From Fodinisporobacter ferrooxydans (GTDB lineage: Bacteria > Bacillota > Bacilli > Tumebacillales > MYW30-H2), in contig NZ_CP089291.1 in NCBI RefSeq assembly GCF_022818495.1, forward strand, positions 3,799,501 through 3,863,500: a DNA stretch of 64,000 bases, written 5' to 3'. The translations under genes were made by a program, and so were the position numbers. The notes below the pieces were generated by a model. That model saw only the letters and a program-made list of their open reading frames with translations, made no database searches and had not been told where the DNA came from. Below are positions 37,101 through 45,883 of this stretch, piece after piece. The stretch's first letter is position 1; each line of letters starts with the position of its first letter.

Positions 37101-40100
37101 GCGACAGAGGCGGAGTAAAGAGCAGACGCCCAGCCAGGAGCTGTGCAGCAGAGGCTTGCGCCGGCGACAGATGGAGATGGCGCAGGTCGATTTGCGTGCG
37201 CACCCAAGCCAAATGGAACGTGCGATCGGCTTGCGCCGGCTCGCATAGTCGATAAATGATCTCGATCGCCTGTTCCCGACTGTCCGCAACGCCTGTCACA
37301 ATATAAACGGCAGCCGACTCCTGTGGTGCAAGGTGGATCCGTCGGCGCATGACAAACGCCGGATCCGCAACAGAACCGGCGGATCCCCGCAGCCGCATGT
37401 TCAACGCCTGCGGTGCCTGCAGCGAATAGCCGCGTCCAATGAATGCCGCCCGATCTGTCTCATACTCGTAATCCCCTGTATCGTGACCATCGACGTAGAC
37501 GGTGTGAACCGCCCAAACCTCCTGCTCGTCCTCTTCCCGTGGTCTGCGCTTTGCCAACAAGCACCGGGCCGCTGCGTCGTGGCTCGTTTGAATAAACAAC
37601 TTGCTGAAAGCCGGATGGGCGCGATCGTCTGATTGGCTCGCCAACGCCAACTCCAGGAACGAAGTCACTTCCAGCGTCCGCTCCTCACCGCTGTTGTTGA
37701 CAAATTGAATTCGCCGCACCTCGGCATCGACATCCGGGGATACGGCCAAATCCAATTTGGACGACATTCCTTTGTAATTCCTCTCGCATGTCGTTTTATC
37801 AAGATGAAACCTAACGCTGGAGTTATCTGCCGTCTGGCATGGGAAGCGCGTAATGCTCCACGTTTCCTCTGTAGCAACCTCGTGGACATATACAATGACA
37901 CCAGATGTGCCGACGACCGGATCTTCCTGCCATCTCGTCACGGCAAGCCCGTTCCATGTAAGAAAGCCATTTCCGTCATTCGTGGCAACACTGGTCAGGC
38001 GGCCATTTGACAGCACGTTCACTTCCGGCAGAGCCGTCTGCTCGCGAAATGTCCGCTCGGCATCGTCAGCCTGCACTTTGAATTCCGGCAACTTCCCGTG
38101 GAGTCCCGGCAGCTCTTCAATCAGCGCCGCCTTCGCCGGCACCCGCTCTTGCAGGAGCAAATTCGTTGCCCGCACGCGCGGATCGGCATGGAAGCGCGCA
38201 ATCATGATTTCATCTGCCAACAAGTTGACGATAGAAAGCATACTCATGCCTTGATGGTGCGCCATGAAGCTCTGAACGACCTCGTGACGGCTGCCGGCCG
38301 GCAGCCGCTGAACCGTGAAATCAACCGCTTCGTAAAAGCCGTACTTCCCCTTTGCGCCGAAATCTTCAAACTTGCGAAGGGCTGCCATGCCTGCATCCCC
38401 TGCAAACGGCAAGGCCATGATGGCAGCATACGGCGCCACCACCAGATTCCGTTCCAGGCCGCGCTCCAATCCAAGTCCTGGAACACCGAACGCCCGATAT
38501 TGGTAGTTCAATTGATAGTCAAAGGCATAATAGCCGCTTTCGGAAATGCCAAAGGGCACGCGCTGTCGATCCGCATACTCCCGCTGGCGGTCTACAACTC
38601 CCCGATATGTAGAGTCCCACACGGTATTCCGGTATGTCCGCATGATGAGACTCGGCATCAAATATTCAAACATTGTGCCTGACCAGGACAAAAGCGTTTT
38701 GCAGCCCCCTGCCAACGTCATGGTGCGAGCCAATGTAAACCAATGGGAAACCGGAATTTGCCCTAAGGAAATGGCGACAAAGCTCGCTTGCCGTGCTTCG
38801 GAGGCCAACAAATCGTACAGGATCGTCTCTCTGCGATTTGTGTCAACATGGCAACCCAGACAGAACAAACGTTCGTCCACATTGAATAACGGCTGGAAAT
38901 TGGTTTGTTCGATGAAACGGTCGATTTCTTCCATCAGCCCTTCCATGCGGGATTGCAGCGCCGATTCCCGCATGCTCCAGTGACGAAGCCCTTGTCGTAC
39001 AACCATCAGATACGCAACCAGGTTTCCGGAGTCGACGGTAGATACATAACGGGGCGCAAGGGGCTTTGCTGAAATGGTGTCATACCAATTCAACAGATGG
39101 CCATTCCATTTTTCCATTCCCTGGAGTGTTTGCATCGTCAACTCCAAACGCTCCACCATTGTAAGGGTGTCGATAAAATCCAGATCGCGAGCGGCAATCA
39201 CGGATGCCAGATACAACCCGATGTTGGTCGGTGACGTACGATGCGCAACGATCTCATGCGGATGATATTGCACATTATCAGGCGGCAGCCATGATTCGTC
39301 GGCAGTGACATATCGCTCATAAAACGACCAGATTTGCCGCGCCAACTCCCTTAGCTCCGGACGTGCAGCAGCCAGCCAAGCGCGTTCCTTTCGGGTGCTT
39401 GGCCGATTCAATTGTTGAATGAATGGACGCGCCAAAAGCCAAATCGAAAGCGCGGCAACTGCAAATGCGTGATTCCAAAGCCCGCCGGAAAGCCAAGTCA
39501 GCACGGCAAAAAGAACAATCACAGCATAGCCGGCCGACTCGTACACAAACACGCGCCTGTTTGCAGAACCGCGATCCATCTGTGCAGCCGGAACCCACTC
39601 CAGCAGCTTGCGGCGGCTCACGAAGACGCGGTAGAGAGTTCGCAGCATGGCGTCGAGTGCAAGCACAGCAGCAAACGGCAGTGTCACAAGCTGCACGACA
39701 CTTTGCAAGAACGTGACGCCAACGGTGCGCATCGAGCCGCGCCCCACGAATCCGTGGGCAATGGCACGCAGGAACGGCAGGAAAATGGTCGACAATACAA
39801 TCGTTTCCCATGCCATTTCCCGTCCAGGCAGCACACGCACCCCAAGCAGCGCCACCAGAAAAAGTGCGGGAGCGAGCAGACTGCGGCGCAAATTATCAAT
39901 GATTTGCCAACGTGTCAGCCCGCACAAATCAACATGCTGCCGATCGCCATAGCGGTCTTTGCACGTGCGGCCCAGCCACTTGATGAGTTGCCAGTCGCCG
40001 CGCATCCACCGATGGGCACGGCGCTCGTATGCGTAAAACGTGCTTGGATGCTCTTCCACAACTTCGATGTCTGCCGCTAGCCCGGCGCGCAGAAATCCGC

Positions 40101-42255
40101 CCTCAAGCAAATCATGGCTGAGCACATGGTGATCCGGAATGCGGTTGACCAATGTTTTTCGAAACGCCTCGACGTCAAAGATACCTTTGCCGACAAAAAT
40201 GGCCTGACCAAACAAATCCTGATAGGGGTTGGAGACGGCAAAGGCATACGGGTCAATGCCCGGCTCCCCCGCCCAAAGTGCTGCAAATCGGGATTTTTGT
40301 ACAGATTCAAAACTTACCCCAATGCGCGGCTGCAACACGCCAAATCCTGCGCTGACACGCGTTCCGGATTCATTGAGCCGCGGCCGATTGTACGGAAAAT
40401 GGATGGTGCCAGCCATGCGGCTCACGACGCCAATCGGGAGTTGCGTGTCGTGATCGACCGTAAACACGTATCGGATGTCTTGCAGGATGTCCGCTTGTCC
40501 ATAAACGGTTGTAAAACTGGTATCGCCGTTGCCCGACAACAGTTCGACGAACTCGACCAATTTGCCCCGCTTGCGCTCCCATCCCATATACACGTCATCG
40601 ACAGCGTTATAACGGCGGGAACGATGCAATAAAAAAAACCGACTTGATCCGTATTTTGCTTGCAATGCCTGAATTCGCGCGATTGCGTGCGCTACCAGCT
40701 TCTTATCGTCCGCTTGCGTCGCAACTGGCGCATCAGAAAAATCCGCCAAGACGGCGAAGTGAATATGCTGCTCCCGATTCGCCAGGTAATGAACCTCGAG
40801 TCGCTCTACCACATCGTCTACGTCTTCAAGATCCGACCAGATGATCGGCATAACGACCATCGTGCGGGCATCTTCAGGAAGACCGTCGGAAAAATCGTAA
40901 CGCAAAAGCGCGGCGGGTCTGCAGCATTTGCCAATCCATGCATGCACAATGGCAATCGCCCATTCGCTCGCAGGCAAAGCAAGTGCAATAAATGTCGCCA
41001 CCCAAGATAGCGGTCGAACCCTGATTCCGAAAGCTGTCCATGCACCGGCAAGCAACAGCAATCCGATAAACAACAGCGTTACACTTGCCATATACACAGA
41101 TAACGGCCGGCGGCGGATGGCAATCTGCGGCAGCCGGCGCGGGCGTGTTACCTCGCAAAGCGCTTTGCGCATGGCTGCAATGCCGTGGGGATCAAGCAAG
41201 TAATGTGCGAGACACATCTCCCGCGCCGGCACATCCGGTGAACATGCTTCCACATGACATTGCTGTGCGAGCCGAACGGCCGTTTGCGCAACCAAAGTTT
41301 CCGGCACGTTTAGTTGCCGCGCAATTTCCGCAACACGTCTACGCAGTAAATCCCGGCTTGCAAAGTCCATGCGCTCATATTCGCTGTTTGTATCTGACAG
41401 CAAAATTTGTTCCACGCAAGATATCTTTGTAAATGTCAAGCGCCATGGCTGTCGCTCCAAAATGTGCATACTTTGCACGAGGTTGCCGCAAGTCACCTGC
41501 AGTTCCGACTGCAGGTGATGTTCAAAGGAGACCATCTGCTCGAGGCTCGCTTCGCTGTTCTCCACATGTGCGGCAAGCCAATCCTGAACCATGCGGATAT
41601 CCGGCTCCCACTCGCTCAGGTGCCGCACGAGGTGCACAACTTCAGCAGCGCTGAATGTTCGCCTGCGGGTTTCCCGTTCCAAACATGCGCGAATTTCGGC
41701 ATCCGACATATTTTTTTCGCCCAGACGTTCGAGCAATGACGCAACAGAGTTGCATACGTCATGTCTGTATTGCACATCGCGCATGGCTTGTGCAAGACGG
41801 CGAATGATGACGACGCGCATGGCAGTCGGCAATGCCCAACATTCCGCAATTTTGAGGACAGACACTTCCTGGTATGAGCGCACATAGGCCGCAAACGAGT
41901 GTACGTCATAATGCCCGTCCACATGCGTCAGGTAATCGTCACAAATCCCGTAGATGCGCGGCATCCCGGTATCTTGCAACTTCGGAAGCTTGCGTAAAGT
42001 TGCCCGCGGCAATCTTCGAATGACACCTTGCGCTTGTGTCTCCAAGAAGGCAATGTGGTCCAGCAGCCAGTCTTCGGCAGGCTGCATGCATTCTGCTCTG
42101 CTGTTCGTCAATTGCTCGGCAAACGTTCGCAGGCTGGCCATATCCGCTCGAAATGCCGGCCAGAAGCTTGCATTCAGGCGATTGGTTGCACGTAATTCAT
42201 TTGACAATGCAAACTCGCGTGCCCTCGCTAGTAGTTGATCGTTGTTGAGAATCAT
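34174..42255 (-). CDS. Cyclic beta-1,2-glucan synthase-like giant membrane enzyme, 2693 aa
   Basis: Order of parts, by approximate residue: helical N-terminal region with two membrane helices near 385-430; a GT84-type glycosyltransferase domain (about 470-790) with FTVDHDTQLP near 600 and the QxxRW-type RRAHRWMRGDWQLIKW near 745; more membrane helices near 800-950; a glucoamylase-like domain (about 1015-1340) ending in MAHHQGMSMLSIVNLL; beta-sandwich regions; and a C-terminal GH94 phosphorylase-type domain with GIGDWNDGMSRIGAKGRGES near 2370, whose Asp is the general acid in that family. The layout and length match NdvB/ChvB, which makes and trims cyclic beta-1,2-glucan. The start was set at MILNNDQLLAR after AGGAGG. 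The gene appears more GC-rich than its mtl and nas neighbours and stands alone, so transfer is possible. Confidence 0.88.
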   Translation of the reverse strand: MILNNDQLLARAREFALSNELRATNRLNASFWPAFRADMASLRTFAEQLTNSRAECMQPAEDWLLDHIAFLETQAQGVIRRLPRATLRKLPKLQDTGMPRIYGICDDYLTHVDGHYDVHSFAAYVRSYQEVSVLKIAECWALPTAMRVVIIRRLAQAMRDVQYRHDVCNSVASLLERLGEKNMSDAEIRACLERETRRRTFSAAEVVHLVRHLSEWEPDIRMVQDWLAAHVENSEASLEQMVSFEHHLQSELQVTCGNLVQSMHILERQPWRLTFTKISCVEQILLSDTNSEYERMDFASRDLLRRRVAEIARQLNVPETLVAQTAVRLAQQCHVEACSPDVPAREMCLAHYLLDPHGIAAMRKALCEVTRPRRLPQIAIRRRPLSVYMASVTLLFIGLLLLAGAWTAFGIRVRPLSWVATFIALALPASEWAIAIVHAWIGKCCRPAALLRYDFSDGLPEDARTMVVMPIIWSDLEDVDDVVERLEVHYLANREQHIHFAVLADFSDAPVATQADDKKLVAHAIARIQALQAKYGSSRFFLLHRSRRYNAVDDVYMGWERKRGKLVEFVELLSGNGDTSFTTVYGQADILQDIRYVFTVDHDTQLPIGVVSRMAGTIHFPYNRPRLNESGTRVSAGFGVLQPRIGVSFESVQKSRFAALWAGEPGIDPYAFAVSNPYQDLFGQAIFVGKGIFDVEAFRKTLVNRIPDHHVLSHDLLEGGFLRAGLAADIEVVEEHPSTFYAYERRAHRWMRGDWQLIKWLGRTCKDRYGDRQHVDLCGLTRWQIIDNLRRSLLAPALFLVALLGVRVLPGREMAWETIVLSTIFLPFLRAIAHGFVGRGSMRTVGVTFLQSVVQLVTLPFAAVLALDAMLRTLYRVFVSRRKLLEWVPAAQMDRGSANRRVFVYESAGYAVIVLFAVLTWLSGGLWNHAFAVAALSIWLLARPFIQQLNRPSTRKERAWLAAARPELRELARQIWSFYERYVTADESWLPPDNVQYHPHEIVAHRTSPTNIGLYLASVIAARDLDFIDTLTMVERLELTMQTLQGMEKWNGHLLNWYDTISAKPLAPRYVSTVDSGNLVAYLMVVRQGLRHWSMRESALQSRMEGLMEEIDRFIEQTNFQPLFNVDERLFCLGCHVDTNRRETILYDLLASEARQASFVAISLGQIPVSHWFTLARTMTLAGGCKTLLSWSGTMFEYLMPSLIMRTYRNTVWDSTYRGVVDRQREYADRQRVPFGISESGYYAFDYQLNYQYRAFGVPGLGLERGLERNLVVAPYAAIMALPFAGDAGMAALRKFEDFGAKGKYGFYEAVDFTVQRLPAGSRHEVVQSFMAHHQGMSMLSIVNLLADEIMIARFHADPRVRATNLLLQERVPAKAALIEELPGLHGKLPEFKVQADDAERTFREQTALPEVNVLSNGRLTSVATNDGNGFLTWNGLAVTRWQEDPVVGTSGVIVYVHEVATEETWSITRFPCQTADNSSVRFHLDKTTCERNYKGMSSKLDLAVSPDVDAEVRRIQFVNNSGEERTLEVTSFLELALASQSDDRAHPAFSKLFIQTSHDAAARCLLAKRRPREEDEQEVWAVHTVYVDGHDTGDYEYETDRAAFIGRGYSLQAPQALNMRLRGSAGSVADPAFVMRRRIHLAPQESAAVYIVTGVADSREQAIEIIYRLCEPAQADRTFHLAWVRTQIDLRHLHLSPAQASAAQLLAGRLLFTPPLSRVRKDAIAHNALGQSVLWSRGISGDAPVVTVCISNLADLPFVTLLARQHQYLCALGLALDLVVLDETKSGYQDELMHRLRENLAARGIGEMKRIAGVKESQLSLDERTLLVAVSRVWLRAGGPSLRAQLQIDEGEPRPLPGLQMQRDMQRQHVPHISAQGEFFNGWGSFIEDGQAYQIHVQNGAYLSRPLSNVLANPQFGCILTELGTGYSWWRNSRECKLTPWNNDPVLDPPGECLYLCDIDTNKIWSAAPKPAGGDRTYQVVHGWGFSRIEQMDGEILHTMETTVPLNDPLKIIRLHVRNMSEDTKRISVTYYAEWVIGVMREAQAPFVVTEWDPEICSLLARNTYQEAFRDAVGFLHMTRPNHADVLDSAAYSWTGDRTEFIGRGGTPECPAALYDGKLSGRTGTFSNTCGAVQTVVELPAKGETEVIILFGCAAAKEKVQALVHKYSRASAYADTLAGVTRFWQRITGQVKVKTPDRAMDLLLNGWLLYQALTCRLWARTAFYQAGGAFGFRDQLQDSLAFLHADSSITRQQILLNAAHQYQEGDVQHWWHEETKKGIRTRFSDDLLWLPYAVSRYLEHTGDIGILHENVPFLHSDALQEGELERYEDTVVSDERGSLLEHCLRAIRHAMRFGEHGIPLMGIGDWNDGMSRIGAKGRGESVWLGWFLLDILKRFAQMENVGVPPKLVEQFAQTAHELEQHLNEHAWDGAWFRRAFTDAGKWLGSIENKECRIDAIAQSWAVISQGTSKDRQMRGMRSFDRELVDRELGLARLLTKAFDETQPSPGYIQGYPPGIRENGGQYTHGVIWSIVAWAMLDRRDQAFDLFSMLNPISHTRTVRDVRMYANEPYVMSADVYTADPHQGRAGWSWYTGAAGWMYQAGLEYVLGVFRRGDRLYIRPCVPMEWDSFTLEYNYGATTYCIEVNCEQGGKDPSTWVVDGQQAVNQSYLQLVDDGRVHHVTVQTTWQSLSTVG

Positions 42256-42383
42256 AAGTGCCTCCTGAGTTTGGTCAATACGATTGGTGGCTATGAAATA
42301 CGGACATGATGAACCATAAAACAGTAATACATGAAAATATTCCCGCAAATACAACATTTTATCCGATTGTCAATTACCGAATA

Positions 42384-42405
42384 CTCCCGCTTCTACAAGC
42401 GGGAG
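42384..42405. other. Perfect 9-bp hairpin
   Basis: CTCCCGCTT-CTAC-AAGCGGGAG, followed within 40 bases by a second imperfect hairpin around CCCG-CTA-CGGG. There is no T-run, so it is not an ordinary terminator. It resembles hairpins found at the ends of IS200/IS605-type elements but no transposase is nearby; it could also be leader structure of the glucan synthase gene. Confidence 0.45.
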
Positions 42406-42541
42406 GACATGTAACGCAAGCTCCTGGATCAGTCCCGCTACGGGATGATCCTGCGAAAGTGTCAGCAACACCAGAGTGATCGATTGAATGTTCACATTTT
42501 ATTCAATTTCGAAAATCAATATTTTTTTGTATAATTTAAGT

Positions 42542-42577
42542 ACGTGTTCAAAAAGTGGTTAAGTACGGCACGAGGAG
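42542..42577 (+). repeat. Left-end copy of the dispersed element, upstream of the DoxX-like gene
   Basis: ACGTGTTCAAAAAGTGGT followed by a diverged match to the next 15 bases of the full copy at 59101. Its GAGGAG end lies just before the ATG at 42585 and acts as the Shine-Dalgarno. Confidence 0.6.
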
Positions 42578-42584
42578 GATTCAT

Positions 42585-43127
42585 ATGCAAGAAGAGTCAG
42601 TTTCCAAAAGCAATCGCATACTGATCGCTTTTATCCAGTTGGTATTCGCGTATGAGTGGCTGATTTCCGGTTTTGATAAAGTGATCAGCGGAACGTTTGT
42701 AGCAGACTTCAAGTCCCAATGTTTGCAAGCCATTCCCGATATGAAGTATCAGTTTTACGGGCGTTTTATGCAATCTTGGTGCATTCCTCACTGTACGATT
42801 ATCGCCGGATTTGTGGAAATAATGGAAGTCATGCTCGGAGCGGCATTTCTTATTTTGGCCGTTTTCACATTCCGCGGAGTTCTGAATCACAAGATTTCCA
42901 TGCTTGGCATGTTGACAGCATTGATTGCCGCCATTTTCAATACAAATTTCTTCCTGTATCAAAGCGGTTCCCTTTTTCTGCAAGCATCCGATCCCTTCGA
43001 CGAGGGCGTTTCCATTGATTTCATCATGCTGCTCGTGCAACTGGGCATAGCCTTCTATTACTTCACATATCGGTTTGGAAAACAGCAAATGAATCAAAGG
43101 GAAAAAACTTTTGGGAATTTTGCCTGA
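42585..43127 (+). CDS. DoxX-like integral membrane protein, 180 aa
   Basis: Four predicted membrane helices. The first contains IQLVFAYEWLISGFDKVISG, which matches the DoxX/TQO small-subunit style start (long helix, then Gly and a charged pair). The second is around IIAGFVEIMEVMLGAAFLIL, the third ISMLGMLTALIAAIFNTNFF and the fourth FIMLLVQLGIAFYYFTYRFG. The start is at MQEESVSKSN with GAGGAGG before it, contributed by the repeat remnant. The neighbours do not reveal a partner, and the exact function is unknown. Confidence 0.6.
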   Translation: MQEESVSKSNRILIAFIQLVFAYEWLISGFDKVISGTFVADFKSQCLQAIPDMKYQFYGRFMQSWCIPHCTIIAGFVEIMEVMLGAAFLILAVFTFRGVLNHKISMLGMLTALIAAIFNTNFFLYQSGSLFLQASDPFDEGVSIDFIMLLVQLGIAFYYFTYRFGKQQMNQREKTFGNFA

Positions 43128-43224
43128 ACAACGCTATTTCTGTACAACATAATTTTGATTCAAAAAAACGTGAGATGCCCGGTTCCAGGTCATTCCACGT
43201 TTTTTCATTCGGCCTGATCCAGCG

Positions 43225-43599
43225 TTAGCGTACTTCCTGTGCACATGAAAAACGCTGCAAGATATGGTCCTGAAAACGTGCAGGCAATTCCAGGAGAGAC
43301 CCAGCTTCTGCCGAAGATTTTCCCCATTCAAGGAGCGCTTCATATTGATCATGTTCCGTGAGTCCTCCTAACCAGATTTGTTCCGTTGCTGTTAAAATAC
43401 AGACCACATTTGCAAGATCGCAAGGCCCGAGACACCCGCTGATGGTAAGTTGGATCGATTTCTTCAATCCCGCCTCTTTCCAGCTTTTTTTCAACCATTC
43501 GACTGGAATGGATGGTTTCCCCTTGTCCGTTCGACCGCAACAGCAACCCGAGCATACCAATATTTGACCGAAAACGGCCCGGTTTGTTTTCAACAACAT
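43225..43599 (-). CDS. Thioredoxin-like [2Fe-2S] ferredoxin domain protein, 124 aa
   Basis: ILVCSGCCCGRTDKGKPSIP supplies the first cysteines and TISGCLGPCDLANVVCI the second pair. This is the pattern of thioredoxin-fold [2Fe-2S] ferredoxins, including CbiW of the B. megaterium cobalamin operon. I start at MLLKTNRAV, with GGTGAT six bases before; the frame is open for 60 more codons of unlikely composition. It is divergent from the NiCoT cobalt/nickel transporter. A link to cobalt or B12 metabolism is inferred from both this neighbour and CbiW. Confidence 0.7.
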   Translation of the reverse strand: MLLKTNRAVFGQILVCSGCCCGRTDKGKPSIPVEWLKKSWKEAGLKKSIQLTISGCLGPCDLANVVCILTATEQIWLGGLTEHDQYEALLEWGKSSAEAGSLLELPARFQDHILQRFSCAQEVR

Positions 43600-43793
43600 A
43601 CGAGATATCACCATATTTCTTAAAAATTTGTAAAGGAATCCAAGACTGCCAATTCGTGATTTGATTTCAAATCCCTGCCTGGGAAGACAAATTTCCCATG
43701 GAATATGGCCAAGTAAGTGACTCATATCTTTAGTTGTAACAAGGAAATGAGAGAGAACCACCCTGTACAGCTCCTGCAAGGAGGAAAAAACAA

Positions 43794-44579
43794 ATGGAAT
43801 ATCTATCGCTTTTTCTATTCGTTTGTCTACTTGGAGTTCGAAATGGATTAGCGGCAGATCATCTCGCCTTTATTGACGGCCAAACGCGATATAATTGCCG
43901 GATTGGAAGTCCTATTGCCCGCTGGGTGGGCACTTTATTTTCACTGGGGCATGGAATCGTATTGGCAAGCATGGCAGTTTTCACTGCTCTTTTCATGCAA
44001 AATTTTACGTTTCCAAGTTATTTTGACAGCATTGCGACTTGGGTGTCAATTCTTTCGCTTTTTGCCATCGGAACATTAAATATGTATCCGCTCATTCGTG
44101 CAAAGGCCACACATGAAACATTTCAGCTTCGCGGGATGAAAGGAAAGTTCCTCCCTCGCATTGTGCGGGAAACGAGCAATCCGCTTCTGATCATACTCAT
44201 TGGTGCATTATTTGCACTAGCCTCCGATACGGTAAGCCAAACATCCATTTGGATCATTCCCGCCGCTCATGCAGGAACATGGACATGTGCGCTGCTTTCC
44301 CTTGTTTTTATTCTCGCTTCGATGATGATTAGTACGATTGATTCATGGATTACATACCGGGTAATCACCGGTTCTCATAAACTTGGCCAAACGATCTCGA
44401 TCGTCATCGGATGGGTGATTGTCATATTGGCGTATGGCCTTTCAATCTATCAGCTCGTTCTATTGCTGAATCCGGAGATACAATTGGACTTTAACGACAT
44501 CGGTGCTGTTATCTTCCTTTTCATGCTCTGCTTCCTTGGATTTGTCGTCCTTCGCAGTCGCCAAAATACAGATGCTTAA
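43794..44579 (+). CDS. NiCoT-family nickel/cobalt transporter
   Basis: Seven to eight membrane helices. The family's helix-2 signature appears in divergent form as RNGLAADHLAFIDGQTRY, keeping the His-x4-Asp element (HLAFID), followed by WVGTLFSLGHGIVLASM, the second family block. GALFALASDTVSQTSIW matches the GFDTATE-like region loosely. The substrate is Ni2+ or Co2+; with a 20-gene cobalamin operon in the same region, cobalt is plausible, but no riboswitch was found upstream. GGAGG lies 11 bases before the ATG. The ferredoxin-like gene runs away from it. Confidence 0.82.
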   Translation: MEYLSLFLFVCLLGVRNGLAADHLAFIDGQTRYNCRIGSPIARWVGTLFSLGHGIVLASMAVFTALFMQNFTFPSYFDSIATWVSILSLFAIGTLNMYPLIRAKATHETFQLRGMKGKFLPRIVRETSNPLLIILIGALFALASDTVSQTSIWIIPAAHAGTWTCALLSLVFILASMMISTIDSWITYRVITGSHKLGQTISIVIGWVIVILAYGLSIYQLVLLLNPEIQLDFNDIGAVIFLFMLCFLGFVVLRSRQNTDA

Positions 44580-44581
44580 AA

Positions 44582-44600
44582 TGCGTGTTCAAAAAGTGGT
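44582..44600 (+). repeat. Left-end copy of the dispersed element after the NiCoT gene
   Basis: TGCGTGTTCAAAAAGTGGT, identical over 19 bases to the start of the full copy at 59102. It begins 3 bases after the transporter stop and runs into the adjoining terminator. Confidence 0.7.
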
Positions 44601-44602
44601 AA

Positions 44603-44641
44603 AAGCATCGTTCCTGCTGTTGGCATTCAGAAACGATGCTT
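44603..44641 (-). terminator. Terminator of the mtl operon
   Basis: A perfect 10-bp stem AAGCATCGTT/AACGATGCTT with a 19-base loop. On the minus strand it runs into TTTT, suitable for stopping transcripts from mtlD. The T's come partly from the repeat remnant. Confidence 0.7.
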
Positions 44642-44711
44642 GCCCTAACTGATGTTTTTAACTTGCGGTGCAAGGCAGGTGAGACATGTTTGCAACAGCG
44701 GCAACGCTTTT

Positions 44712-45881
44712 TCAATGATTGTAGAAGTCATTTCTAGACTTCTTGATCCAGTCAAGCTGTTTCGTGACGATTCTAAAAAGCTCATGGTCGTCAGGAATTC
44801 CTGTATAACGCGTGATCGTTTTTGTCAAACCGTTTTCTTTTATACTCTCTTGGATTTCCATCGCTTCAGGATCGTTTGGATGATCAAATACGAATGCAGC
44901 TGCAATTCCAGATCCCAGATGTGTTGGGACAATGCCGTGATTCAATGCCTGCATGGCCGGGCTAACCAGCCGATCGTTCGGAGAAAGCTTTCGTATCGGT
45001 GAACGACCCACCCGTGTAACGTCATCCGACAAAAATGGATTCAGGAACCGTTTCAGTATTTTTGCACTATATTCTTCGTGCTGTTGTGGATCAAATCCGT
45101 ATTTCCTGACTAACAGATTACCTGTCTCTTGTAAGGCGCCTTTTGTTATCCGGTAAATGGATTCATTTGTTATTGCCTGTTCGATGGTTTGAAAACCATA
45201 TTGATAGCCTACATATGCTGTTACAGCATGTCCGGTATTCACCGTAAATAATTTCCTTTCAATAAACGGAGTGAGATCATTTACATATGTGGCTCCTTCA
45301 ATTGCCGGGATACTTCCAATTATTTTCGACTGATCGATCACCCACTCAAAAAAGGGTTCGACCATGACCAGCAAGGGATCCTCGTTCTTCTGCAATGGTA
45401 CGATACGATCCACAGCAGCATCAGGAAAACCTATCATGCTTTCCACCTGTTTTTTGACGGATTCATCCAGCAAATCATAAACGTACGCCTTTAACTGTGT
45501 ACTGCCGCCAATCGTATTTTCACATGCAATAATATTGAGTGGTTGCTTTTGGGATTTTACTCGCTGTTGAATTCCTTTTGCAATGGCCGGTGCGATAAAT
45601 TTGAGGATATTCGGACCTACCGCTGTGGTTACAATATCTGCATGCGCAATTTCCCGGGCTACTTCATCTAAATCTTGACCATCGATGGCCCGAACGCCAC
45701 GAATTTGAAATGTCTCTTTTCCTTCATCTGCAAATAGAACCGTGTATTCGTTTCTGCTGTTAATTTCCGAAACCAAATCTTTATTCACATCAACAAAACA
45801 TACGTCATATCCTGCTTTGTTGAGCAACATTCCTATAAAACCTCTGCCAATATTGCCTGCACCAAAATGTACTGCAATCAT
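44712..45881 (-). CDS. mtlD: Mannitol-1-phosphate 5-dehydrogenase
   Basis: NAD-dependent oxidation of mannitol 1-phosphate to fructose 6-phosphate in the cytoplasm. The Rossmann start AVHFGAGNIGRGFIGMLL, the middle ACENTIGGSTQLK and FPDAAVDRIVP, and the catalytic region with KLFTVNTGHAVTAYVGY all match MtlD. The length of 389 residues is standard. It follows mtlF by 2 bases and ends the operon. Confidence 0.96.
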   Translation of the reverse strand: MIAVHFGAGNIGRGFIGMLLNKAGYDVCFVDVNKDLVSEINSRNEYTVLFADEGKETFQIRGVRAIDGQDLDEVAREIAHADIVTTAVGPNILKFIAPAIAKGIQQRVKSQKQPLNIIACENTIGGSTQLKAYVYDLLDESVKKQVESMIGFPDAAVDRIVPLQKNEDPLLVMVEPFFEWVIDQSKIIGSIPAIEGATYVNDLTPFIERKLFTVNTGHAVTAYVGYQYGFQTIEQAITNESIYRITKGALQETGNLLVRKYGFDPQQHEEYSAKILKRFLNPFLSDDVTRVGRSPIRKLSPNDRLVSPAMQALNHGIVPTHLGSGIAAAFVFDHPNDPEAMEIQESIKENGLTKTITRYTGIPDDHELFRIVTKQLDWIKKSRNDFYNH

Positions 45882-45883
45882 AT

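Noticed and set aside
42384-42450. IS200/IS605 element
   Set aside because: Only hairpins are present; there is no TnpA or TnpB coding sequence or second end, so it is recorded only as a hairpin.
43600-43779. 60-residue extension of the ferredoxin-like protein
   Set aside because: Unlikely composition, and a better ribosome-binding site lies before the internal ATG; possible but not supported.
43600-43793. A metal- or B12-sensing riboswitch in the divergent ferredoxin-NiCoT region
   Set aside because: I looked for the B12 box and core motifs and did not find them; no NiCo-type four-way junction was evident.
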